Origin: Hepatocystis sp. ex Piliocolobus tephrosceles
Taxonomy: Eukaryota > Apicomplexa > Aconoidasida > Haemosporida > Plasmodiidae
Direction of reading: 5' to 3'
Assembly: GCA_902459845.2 (NCBI GenBank)
Contig: CABPSV020000480.1
Coordinates: 1 to 15,569, forward strand
DNA: 15,569 bases
Below, piece after piece: positions 7,216 to 15,569 of the stretch (its first letter is position 1; each line of letters begins with the position of its first letter). The position numbers and the translations under genes were made by a program. The notes under the pieces are model-generated. The model searched no databases. It was not told the origin of the DNA and worked only from the letters and a program-made list of their open reading frames with translations.

Positions 7216-9378
7216 ATGTTGAAAAATAATGGATTCAACGGTAATGGCTTAAATCAATTTAACCCTTATCCTAACAATAATAATGGAACCCAAAACAATG
7301 GTGGTTCGCTTTCAAACAATATGAATCCGAATATGCATAATGTGAACACTTCTAAAAATAACATGAACTTCAATAAAAACAGTATGAGTTCTTATCAAAA
7401 TAATATGGGTTTTTTTCAAAATAACATGAATCATTATCAAGTTAATAATAGTAATAATTTTCCACCAAATAACTATAACAACTTCTTTAACAACAATAGT
7501 AATAATAATAACGTATATAACAACATGAATAATGCAAGTAATTTAAATAGTTACAACAACAATAACAGTAACTATAACGACAATAACTACAACAAAAACG
7601 GCAATTACAACAATAACAACAATAGTAGTAATAGTAATATCTACGGAAGGGATAATTTTCAAAATAAAAATAATTTTTATAATAAACAAAGTAATAATAA
7701 TACTACTAATAATAATAATAACAATAATAATGGACAGGTTTTTTTTTCAGGAGTGAAACAAAACGTATCTATTTTTGGTAACAAAACAAAGGACACTCCT
7801 TTTTTTTTAAAAAATAATAATAATAATCGTATTAATGATAATAATAATAATCATATAAAGAATAAAAATATGAATGCAAACACTAATTTCCGATTGAGTG
7901 ATTATGTAAGTAAAGATAAAACTATATTTGGTAATAGAATAAAAGAAGGTAAACCTCTTTTTGCCAAAATAAATGCTATTAATTCATTTATTTCAAATAA
8001 TTATTATAATCCTAACAATATAGATAATAATTTAAACAGTTTAAATAATAGTTATAATAAACTTAATGCTAACAATAATTGTGATCCTAAAAATGCTTCT
8101 TCTTATTACCCATATAATATTAGTAATACTAATACAATAAATGAACAAAGTGATAAACAACTTTTCAATATATATAACGTAAGTGGAAATACTAATAGTT
8201 TAATCCCTAATGTACAATCAAATATTATAGGACCATCCACTATGAATAACCAAATGAATATAGATCAGTTTTCTTATCAAAACAATAACATTAATAACAA
8301 TATTACTAGCAATAACTTGCAAAATCCATATATATTCAACAATAGTGAAAGTAACAATAGTACTTCTAATCTTAATTATACATTATCTAATAACAATCAA
8401 TTTAATTTAAACACGCAAAAAAATATACAATGTACGAATATTGAAGCATCGACGTTACAAAATTATACTAACGTGTTACAAAATAATAATGTACTACCGA
8501 CACCTATAAGTACTACTAATATAGCACCAATAATGAATACTAACACAACACCCATAAATTCAAATATAATAAACAATATGAATCAAGCTGGTAATTTTAC
8601 ACAAAATACTACAGGTTTACTTGATTTTAATAACACATCAAATTTTAATAACATTAACAATAGTACTATTCAAGAACAGAAAGAATTAGTTAATAATCAG
8701 TTTTTGAATAACACACATATGTCGGAAAATGTTTTAAATAGTAGTTTAAATAATAGCAATAATGTTAATACCACCACAACTGATAATGCCAATTCAGTCA
8801 TAAAGGAAGCAGACAATGCTATGGCAACAAATAATTTAAAAGAAATTGGAAAACAAAATGAACTATCTATTAATAGCAATAATTTAAATGAAAAACCTGT
8901 TACTAATAATAGTGATATGCTTTCAAAAAATGATACAGAAAGTATAGTAAAAAAAAGTAATAATAAAATTAATTTTTTTACTGAAGAATTTATGAAATCA
9001 TTAGAATCTATAACTAACAACAATTTAAATAGTTATGCTGAAAACAGATCGACTATATATACTTTTCCTTGTTCACAATCTTTTAATAATGCTGAATTTT
9101 ATTTAAAAGCAATGGAAGAATGTAAAAAAGGGGATAGGTTTGATGCGGACCCTGAGTTATATAATAAAGTATTCTCAAAAAATACAGTACAAGGTTTTAA
9201 TGTTTTAAAAGGAATTAATACAAACACAAAAATAGATAATAAACTGTTTGATATGTGTATTGAATATCCTTTATCACATGTAGAAAAAATTAAATTTAGA
9301 GAAGAAATAGATCCTAAAACTGTACGTCAGCAAATAACTACACCCTTTGAATTAGGTAAAGTTCCATCAATAATTTAG
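7216..9378 (+). CDS. Asn-rich protein with IFGN motifs and a conserved-looking C-terminal domain
   Basis: The frame is open from about 7192, but the codon there is GTG. The first ATG is at 7216 (MLKNNGFNGNG), giving 720 residues in one exon. Most of residues 1-580 is low complexity, dominated by Asn with Ser, Thr, Tyr, Gln and Ile, as is common in Plasmodium proteins. Two islands stand out. SIFGNKTKDTPFF (around I186-N189) and TIFGNRIKEGKPLF (around I237-N240) are copies of one motif, IFGN[KR]xK[DE] followed by PxF. Residues about 585-720 are complex sequence: they open INFFTEEFMKSLESI, include YTFPCSQSFNNAEFYLKAM, GDRFDADPELY and VRQQITTPFELGKVP, and end at a stop at 9376-9378. IFG-type motifs in a disordered Asn/Gln-rich protein suggest a divergent FG nucleoporin, but classical FG density is absent. 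An unrelated Asn-rich protein is equally possible. No signal peptide or membrane segment is visible. Confidence 0.88.
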   Translation: MLKNNGFNGNGLNQFNPYPNNNNGTQNNGGSLSNNMNPNMHNVNTSKNNMNFNKNSMSSYQNNMGFFQNNMNHYQVNNSNNFPPNNYNNFFNNNSNNNNVYNNMNNASNLNSYNNNNSNYNDNNYNKNGNYNNNNNSSNSNIYGRDNFQNKNNFYNKQSNNNTTNNNNNNNNGQVFFSGVKQNVSIFGNKTKDTPFFLKNNNNNRINDNNNNHIKNKNMNANTNFRLSDYVSKDKTIFGNRIKEGKPLFAKINAINSFISNNYYNPNNIDNNLNSLNNSYNKLNANNNCDPKNASSYYPYNISNTNTINEQSDKQLFNIYNVSGNTNSLIPNVQSNIIGPSTMNNQMNIDQFSYQNNNINNNITSNNLQNPYIFNNSESNNSTSNLNYTLSNNNQFNLNTQKNIQCTNIEASTLQNYTNVLQNNNVLPTPISTTNIAPIMNTNTTPINSNIINNMNQAGNFTQNTTGLLDFNNTSNFNNINNSTIQEQKELVNNQFLNNTHMSENVLNSSLNNSNNVNTTTTDNANSVIKEADNAMATNNLKEIGKQNELSINSNNLNEKPVTNNSDMLSKNDTESIVKKSNNKINFFTEEFMKSLESITNNNLNSYAENRSTIYTFPCSQSFNNAEFYLKAMEECKKGDRFDADPELYNKVFSKNTVQGFNVLKGINTNTKIDNKLFDMCIEYPLSHVEKIKFREEIDPKTVRQQITTPFELGKVPSII

Positions 9379-9856
9379 TTCACATAAAAAATTGAGCATA
9401 TTTTTAAAAATGAGTGCATTCTTGGATAAATCAAATATTATTATTTTTGATCAGTACAAATGTAAATACCCATAACCAACGCCAATACTTTTAGCTAGTC
9501 TTAAAATATGTACTTCCATTTTAATATTTTTTTCATGTATGTATATATTTCAATTTTCAATTTATTTCTTTATTTATTTAACTGTTGTATTGATCTATTA
9601 ATTAATTTATTTGCTAGCACTTAAGCATAACATATATAATATTTTAGTTTATTATATTATATATTTTTTTTTATTATTTATTTTATTTTATTTTTTTTTT
9701 TTATGTATAACGTTTTTAAATATGAAACAGACACATAGTGGTTTATATATGTGTCACATTTACTGAAGTTAAGCAAGATATTTTTTTATTTATTTATTTT
9801 TTTTTTTAGTTGTTCATATACACATGCATAAAGTCCTCTACATGTACGCATATAGA

Positions 9857-9860
<4 letters not shown>

Positions 9861-9892
<32 letters not shown>
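9861..9892. repeat. (TA)16 microsatellite
   Basis: A pure TA array about 480 bases past the Asn-rich gene stop codon. Confidence 0.85.
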
Positions 9893-9899
<7 letters not shown>

Positions 9900-10666
9900 T
9901 GACGCGTTTGTATTCATGTATGTTTATTTAATTAAAAAACATGTTTAGTGCATTCGCGTAATGCTATTTCTTTCAATAAGTTTACACGTATAAACACATT
10001 TGTATTATAATATAATTATTAACACTTTATTTGTGTTACCATACTATAGGTTTTATACATATGAAACCATTTTTTTGTTTCCTATTTTTTTTACTAAAAA
10101 AAAGCACAAGTATAAAGCAAAGTTATACTCAAATTAGGTTAAAATGATAACTGATTTTTTTTTAAATTACCAAATTTGTTAATCAAATATTATAAATAAA
10201 ATAATAGATAACATACAAAAAACAAAAAGAACGAGTAGTGCTTAATAATAGAGAAAGGACACTAAATGTGGAGTAGGGTTTACATACATACATATATATA
10301 TATATTATAAATATATGTACATGCGAATTGAAATTCGAAATTATTATACATAATTTGATGTGTAATAAAAAAAAAATCCCAATTCAACATAAAACATTAT
10401 AATTACACATTTATTTTTTATAAATTAAAATATAAAATAAACATGTTGTATAAATAAACGGAAATGAAATAAAAAAGAAACTTTACCGAAATAAAGCATA
10501 ATAAAGTAAAAAAAAAAAAAAAATAATAAGAAAGAAAAAACGGACTATGTATGTAATACTTAGTTTATGCTTAAAAAAAAAAAAATGAAACGAATGGTCA
10601 AATACTTCAAAAAAGTGTAAACTATTTATGGACCCCCCAATAAATATATGGCAGAAACAAACATAA

Positions 10667-10670
<4 letters not shown>

Positions 10671-10718
<48 letters not shown>
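10671..10718. repeat. (AT)24 microsatellite
   Basis: A 48-base pure AT array, the longest dinucleotide repeat in the window, in the convergent spacer. It can form a cruciform or hairpin and is probably polymorphic between isolates. Confidence 0.9.
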
Positions 10719-10722
<4 letters not shown>

Positions 10723-11481
10723 GATTGTGGTAAAATAAACTCATGTAACTATATATTACTACCAATGCTTGTTAATATCATAACGTTTAGTTACCACAAA
10801 TGCACGATTTTATACGTCCTACATAATCATTATTAACACGGATAATTTTCATGTTTTCCACTATAATAATAATAACAATAAAAGAAAAACCTTGATTAGT
10901 TTTTAGAAAATGATTGAATTTTAAAAAACCATACGTTTCAACACAATTTTAATATACGTTAAATATAAGACAGTACTATATATTTAATATTATATTTGAC
11001 CATATTTTAGTTTTGTTAACTATATGTATTTTATATTTAGGTCCATATGTGTCGTATATATATATATATCTCTTTTTTTATATTTCCTTCATTTGACTAG
11101 AGATTTATAAATTTAACTTAAAACCAAATGCTTCTGAACACGTTTTCAAAAAGTACTGATAATATAATATTATATAAAATTGATGTCTTATTTCAATGCT
11201 TACACATTGATGATTACTTCACCATAATGTATATATGTATATATATTTATTTTGAAAAATTGGTTAATCATAATTAATCGACACAAAAGCATTCTACAAT
11301 AAAATGATTACTAAGAATTTTTTTCAAAATATAAGAACATTTGTATTATGAATGATTATGTTATCTCCTTAAAATATTCATCTGTAAACACATATGATCA
11401 TATAAAATATATAAATAATAAATATAATATATGTGATAACTGGTGTGATTGTTTAACTTTTTATGATACATTAGAAGTGGA

Positions 11482-14406
11482 TTAGTCACTACCCAATCTA
11501 AACCAATTAATAACATATTTATAATAATCAGATGCAACATTTCTAGCATCCGAAATAAACTCATTAATCGTTTCATCATTATCAGCATCATTATCCCGCA
11601 GTTCGTTTGAATCTCTATACTTGATCAAAACGCGTTTTAATTTGCCACTTTTTCTTGACATATAATAAGCAATAGTAAAAATGTCACTAAAGTCTTCTTC
11701 ACATAACTTACCTCGATAACTTTTAAATTTTCTTGACGGTAATCCAATGGCAGGGGGAACAGTTAAAGAATTGGTATATGTATTACTAATATTAATAATA
11801 TTATATTCTTGTAATACATTTCTATGACTTTCTAATGGGTTATATATAAATCCATCAGTATTATCAAATAAAACATCAAATCCAATGATCAATTTTCGAA
11901 GATTTTCCATTGTATATAATATATTATATAACCCCTGTAATCCTAAAATTGTAAAATCAAATATAAAATTCCATACCCAATGATCATGATGTAATGGATA
12001 ACAACAAACTTCAAATTTTTTTAATAATGGGAATTTGCAGTTACGAAATATATGTAACCATTCTAATGTTTGACATCCTATAATTGTGAATCTTTCTAGT
12101 TTTTTAAAAACACATGGTTGTAATGCAAAAGGCTCATGTCTAGGAGTATTATCATTCATAACATATTGAGGCGATAATAATTCTAATGTTTTTAAATTAT
12201 TTACGTTTTGAAATATTATAGCTGCCACTTCATGTATATATATTCCATTTGTTGCATATATGTTTTCTGATGTTTTAATATGTTTAACATTTTTCATTTG
12301 GTGTAAATAATATTGTCTTTTATAAATAGGCAAATGAGACCAGTTTTTATTTAAATCCAAATGTTTAACATAAGTAAATACATTTACTCTATTATTTATA
12401 ACTTCACTAGTTAATTTATTAAGTAACTCACATTTTAATATATTTTCTGCAGTTAAAAAGTTTAAACATTTTACATAAGTATCATGAGACAATGGGAACT
12501 GTTTTTCATTTTTTGTTTTAGTTGTTTTTTCTAATAACAATCCAAGTGTTTTTTCTTTTTCATTATTTTTACTGCTTTGGTTATTTTCATCCACGCTCGT
12601 ATAAATAGTATCATAATTTTTTGAAAATACATTTTTTAAATTATTTTTCAAAAGATCCCACAAATTAGAAGATTGCTCAGTTTCATGCCACCACCAATTA
12701 TCTGCATTATTTTTTGTTTTAGAAACATCCGTAACATCACATTTGTCGTTATTCTGGATTTGTATGTCATTACTTACGTTGCTGTTTGTGCAATTACTTA
12801 CGCTGTTGTTTGTGCAATTACTTACGTTGCTGTTTGTGCAATTACTTACGCTGTTGTTTGTGCAATTACTTAAGCTGTTGTTTGTGCAATTACTTACGCT
12901 GTTGTTTGTGCAATTACTTACGCTGTTGTTTGTGCAATTACTTACGCTATTGTTTGTGTAATTACTTACGCTGTTGTTTGTGTAATTACTTAAGTCGTTT
13001 TCTGTGCGATTACTAAAGTTTTTATTAATAACATCACAAGCTACATTATGTGTTGTGTTAGTCATTTTGCCATAACTTTCATCATGTGTACTATTGTTGA
13101 AGTTATTACATATATTACTAACATTGCTATGTTTATTATTATTGTTATTACTTGCATTGTCAGTTATATTGTTGTTCATGTTACTAAGTGCACAATCGTC
13201 AGCTGTCTCTATGTTTAAATGTTTGTTATCAATAAATACATTGCTATTGTTAACATTATTTTTAATATAATCGTTTTCCATATAGAAATACTTTTTTTGA
13301 TATTGCAAATGCTCGTTTTCGAAATTTTTATAGGAAACTTGTCCCATTGATTTGTTTTTATTATTCAAATCGGTTGAAGAGCATGTATAGTTTAATTGAT
13401 CATCATTACATTTTATTATTTTTTCATAATTTAAACTTCTTTCTGTTAATTTTTTTTTGTTTTCCATCACCACTTTACTATTACTACGATTATTAGTATT
13501 ATTATTAGAACAATTTTTATTTCTTGCACTGTTAGAAACACCTTTTCTGTTTGTTTTATCTGTATTATTAGTGTACTTAATTTTGTTTACATTATGCATT
13601 AGGTTATCATTTTTATCTATTTTATTATGTGATTTATTTTCCCGCTGTGGTTTTTTATTTTCTTCTTTTTTATTTTCTTCTTTTTTATTTTTTGAAGTGT
13701 GCTCTAACATAATTGTATCTATATGCCTATTTTCTTCATTTAATTTTTTAACATGGCTTAAGTTTTCATCTTGAATATTTCGATTCATTTTTGGTGAAAT
13801 GATATTATTATTGTTATTTTCATATTTCACAAAGCTTGGAATGATATCATTATTTTTGTCAAAACAATTATCAGAATTACTTTCTTTCTTATTTATTACT
13901 TTAATTTTTTTATTATCTAAACTGTTTAAATTTAATTCGTTTGATGTGTTATTAATAATTTTAATATGTTTCAAAACATTATGTTCTTCAATATAGGTTT
14001 TATTTTTTATAACTTTATTTTTTATGCTTTCCTTGTTAAGATTTTTGGTATATACGTTATTATTTTTATTGTCGATCATATTTTCATTCAATAATGAACA
14101 GTCCATATTCTGGTTTGTAGAATATTTTGTATTAATTTTTAGAATATTTTTTTCATTTGTGTCATTTAAAATAATATTATTTGAAATCAATGGATTATTT
14201 TCTAAATAAAATGATGTGTCTTGTGCTGTATTGTTCATTGTTTTGTTTACATTTTTTTTGTTTTTACTTTTAAATGGAGAATTAGTAGCAATATCTTTTG
14301 AATTTTCTTTATCATTAGTTATGTGCATTGAAAATGAATTTTCATTCATTAATCTTGGAACTTTGTCTTTTTCATTTGTTATTTTTTCTTTTTGTCTACA
14401 AACCAT
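11482..14406 (-). CDS. F-box-like / leucine-rich-repeat-like protein with low-complexity N-terminal half
   Basis: A 974-residue single-exon protein. The minus-strand ATG at 14404-14406 is preceded by a run of A, the usual context. Residues 1-560 are Asn/Lys/Ser-rich and include an 8-residue tandem repeat (474-545) and a KKEENKKEENKK stretch. A WWWHETEQSSNLWDLL segment begins at W571. Residues 637 to about 675 (FPLSHDTYVKCLNFLTAENI, then LKCELLNKL) fit a degenerate F-box, which in other proteins binds Skp1 in SCF ubiquitin ligases. After it come LRR-like strands: VKHLDLN (680), KNVKHIKT (705), NNLKTLELL (736), KKLERFTII (768), PLLKKFEV (793), ENLRKLII (834) and LKRVLIKY (923). This order suggests an F-box/LRR substrate receptor. 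Plasmodium has a described F-box/LRR protein, FBXO1, linked to the inner membrane complex; whether this is its orthologue cannot be told here. The F-box is weak and needs profile confirmation. The gene is solid. Confidence 0.88.
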   Translation of the reverse strand: MVCRQKEKITNEKDKVPRLMNENSFSMHITNDKENSKDIATNSPFKSKNKKNVNKTMNNTAQDTSFYLENNPLISNNIILNDTNEKNILKINTKYSTNQNMDCSLLNENMIDNKNNNVYTKNLNKESIKNKVIKNKTYIEEHNVLKHIKIINNTSNELNLNSLDNKKIKVINKKESNSDNCFDKNNDIIPSFVKYENNNNNIISPKMNRNIQDENLSHVKKLNEENRHIDTIMLEHTSKNKKEENKKEENKKPQRENKSHNKIDKNDNLMHNVNKIKYTNNTDKTNRKGVSNSARNKNCSNNNTNNRSNSKVVMENKKKLTERSLNYEKIIKCNDDQLNYTCSSTDLNNKNKSMGQVSYKNFENEHLQYQKKYFYMENDYIKNNVNNSNVFIDNKHLNIETADDCALSNMNNNITDNASNNNNNKHSNVSNICNNFNNSTHDESYGKMTNTTHNVACDVINKNFSNRTENDLSNYTNNSVSNYTNNSVSNCTNNSVSNCTNNSVSNCTNNSLSNCTNNSVSNCTNSNVSNCTNNSVSNCTNSNVSNDIQIQNNDKCDVTDVSKTKNNADNWWWHETEQSSNLWDLLKNNLKNVFSKNYDTIYTSVDENNQSSKNNEKEKTLGLLLEKTTKTKNEKQFPLSHDTYVKCLNFLTAENILKCELLNKLTSEVINNRVNVFTYVKHLDLNKNWSHLPIYKRQYYLHQMKNVKHIKTSENIYATNGIYIHEVAAIIFQNVNNLKTLELLSPQYVMNDNTPRHEPFALQPCVFKKLERFTIIGCQTLEWLHIFRNCKFPLLKKFEVCCYPLHHDHWVWNFIFDFTILGLQGLYNILYTMENLRKLIIGFDVLFDNTDGFIYNPLESHRNVLQEYNIINISNTYTNSLTVPPAIGLPSRKFKSYRGKLCEEDFSDIFTIAYYMSRKSGKLKRVLIKYRDSNELRDNDADNDETINEFISDARNVASDYYKYVINWFRLGSD
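12772..12987 (-). repeat. 24-bp coding tandem repeat, nine copies (8-residue N[CY]TNNSVS unit)
   Basis: Nine in-frame 24-base units encode residues 474-545 of the F-box-like protein. Most read NCTNNSVS, with NYTNNSVS twice at the N-terminal end, one NNSLS and two NSNVS variants. A diverged tenth copy (NRTENDLS) flanks the array on the N-terminal side. The units are also nearly identical at the DNA level, indicating recent expansion or homogenisation. Each contains Asn-X-Ser/Thr sequon-like motifs, not expected to matter for a cytosolic or nuclear protein. Confidence 0.93.
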
Positions 14407-14742
14407 TTTTTTTTTTTTTTTGTTAAAACATGATTTTTAATTGATTTACTAAAAAAAAAAAAAAAAAAAAAAAAAGTGAATTTAGTTTCTCTTAAGTTAT
14501 CTTGTATTTTTTAAATTATGCTAATTATATTACAAAAATTAAAAGAAGCGTGAAAGTTGACGGTAATTAAAAAACATTAAGACTAAAACTATTATGTATA
14601 ATTTTTTTTATAAAAAAGAAAAAAAGCCTATAACTGTATAGGATAACTTACAAAAAAGTAAACACATGTAAATTAAAATAAGAATCGTATTTGAAAAATA
14701 GATATATAAAAGGGGTACATATAGAAAAACATGTACAAAAAC

Positions 14743-14870
14743 GGCAAGTAAAAAAAGGCAAGTAAAAAAAGGCAAGTAAAAAAACAAGTAAAAAAACAGG
14801 TAAAAAAAACAAGTAAAAAAACAGGTAAAAAAAACAAGTAAAAAAACAGGTAAAAAAACAAGTAAAACAA
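14743..14870. repeat. Minisatellite of GGCAAGTAAAAAAA and CAAGTA7CAGGTA8 units
   Basis: Three exact 14-base units (GGCAAGTAAAAAAA) at 14743, 14757 and 14771 are followed by 25-, 25- and 24-base composite units at 14785, 14810 and 14835. Each composite unit has one CAAGTA7 and one CAGGTA7-8 block. A terminal CAAGTAAAAC follows. The composite units differ only in A-run length. Confidence 0.9.
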
Positions 14871-15500
14871 AAAAATGGTTCAATGAAATTTATAATTATT
14901 TAAGATTATTTATTGATTTTTTTTAATTATTACGCTTTTGTTATAATTAAGATTTTTATTTTTGTTTTGTTTTTATTTTATTTTTTTATTAATATCATTA
15001 TATATTTACATAATGCATTATATGTATGAAGATATTAAAAATAGCTTGAAAAAAAAAAAATAAATAAAATAAAAGGGTTTATGCGGGCAGTTATATGGTG
15101 TGTAAACATAAGCATCGTTTAAATAAGTATATATAAATTGTAATTTTTTTTTTTTATACAAAATGTTATTAATTTGAATTGATATAAAGAGATATATTAA
15201 AAAAAAAAATAAATAAATAAAAAAGTAAAAAAATAAATAAATGGTAAAAGAAAGAAAAAAAATGAAATTATATAATTTTTTATTTTATTTATTTATTTTT
15301 TTTTTTTAATTTTACAAAAAAAAATTTTAATTGTAATATTCAGTTAATAGTTGTGTGTAACTAGCTAAATGTTCATATTTTTAACAATTTTTTTTTTTTT
15401 TTTTATAAAGAATTAATAACTTTTTAATATTAAATAGCTAAAATATATATATTATATATGTAACACAAACTTAAGAAAAAAAAAAAAAATTTTAATATTC

Positions 15501-15501
<1 letters not shown>

Positions 15502-15569
<68 letters not shown>
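15502..15569. repeat. Poly(A) tract of at least 68 bases at the window edge
   Basis: 68 uninterrupted A residues run to the last base of the window. The true length cannot be seen. A run this long at an edge could coincide with a contig end or an assembly weak point. Confidence 0.88.

Larger units (their letters stand above)
9379..11481. other. Convergent (tail-to-tail) intergenic region; no gene supported
   Basis: This spacer receives the 3' ends of the Asn-rich gene (+) and the F-box-like gene (-), so it mostly holds two 3' UTRs and transcription stops. It carries (TA)16 at 9861-9892 and (AT)24 at 10671-10718. A GGACCCCCC stretch at about 10630-10638 is out of character for the surrounding DNA, and 10230-10285 is slightly G-rich. 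No RNA gene fold or exon could be supported in either. Confidence 0.7.
14407..15569. other. Upstream region of the F-box-like gene; no gene supported
   Basis: It begins with a T run (14406-14421 on +, so A-rich just before the minus-strand ATG) and A25 (14451-14475), followed by AT-rich DNA likely to hold the 5' UTR and promoter. A minisatellite lies at 14743-14870. The remainder is simple-sequence AT DNA ending in a poly(A) at the window edge. No exon was recognised; minus-strand frames over the minisatellite give only Phe/Leu/Thr/Cys repeats. Confidence 0.7.

Noticed and set aside
10625..10645. GGACCCCCC run in the convergent spacer
   Set aside because: Noticeable against the background but isolated, with no G-rich partner nearby for a stem and no coding frame around it.
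12673..13016. Plus-strand open frames with a Leu/Cys octamer repeat
   Set aside because: These are antisense shadows of the 24-bp coding repeat of the minus-strand F-box-like gene.
14608..14883. Minus-strand frames encoding Phe/Leu/Thr/Cys repeats that mimic a membrane protein
   Set aside because: They are translations of the A-rich minisatellite at 14743-14870 with no flanking complex sequence.
418..15440. Scattered TAGCTA and TGCATG matches to ApiAP2-type motifs (for example 418, 912, 15362, 15435)
   Set aside because: Six-base AT-rich motifs are expected repeatedly by chance in DNA this AT-rich, and their positions do not cluster at one promoter.

Overview
The window looks like nuclear chromosomal DNA of a malaria parasite (Plasmodium). 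Intergenic DNA is extremely A+T rich, with many poly(dA)/poly(dT) runs of 25 to 48 bases and (AT)n arrays. Start codons sit in A-rich contexts, and the proteins carry long Asn- or Lys-rich low-complexity tracts. The species cannot be fixed from the sequence. No tRNA, rRNA, CRISPR array, transposon or bacterial-type operon was seen.

Layout, left to right. 1-2098 is noncoding, with minisatellites and a 48-base poly(A). 2099-3631 (+) is an Mcm10-type replication factor: OB fold plus an Mcm10 zinc finger, with an unexpected C-terminal helical bundle that resembles a TFIIS-N/LEDGF-IBD fold. 3632-4914 is noncoding and packed with poly(T) tracts. 4915-about 5431 (+) is a small Ala/Gly/Ser/Leu-rich gene of unknown function, probably with two exons; the second exon is too short to show as an ORF and follows an intron containing a 36-base poly(A). 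5432-7215 is noncoding, with (AT)n arrays and a 34-bp tandem duplication. 7216-9378 (+) is a 720-residue Asn-rich protein with two copies of an IFGN motif and a conserved-looking C-terminal domain, possibly a divergent nucleoporin. 9379-11481 is the tail-to-tail spacer to the last gene. 11482-14406 (-) is a 974-residue protein with a low-complexity N-terminal half, a 24-bp coding tandem repeat, a degenerate F-box and leucine-rich-repeat-like segments. 14407-15569 is its upstream region, with a minisatellite made of splice-donor-like units and a 68-base poly(A) at the window edge.

The genes do not form a pathway. They are ordinary neighbouring eukaryotic genes: three on + and one convergent on -. 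I see no evidence of an undescribed multi-gene system. The most interesting points are the extra domain on Mcm10, the hidden second exon of the small gene, the IFGN repeat protein and the donor-site-like minisatellite.
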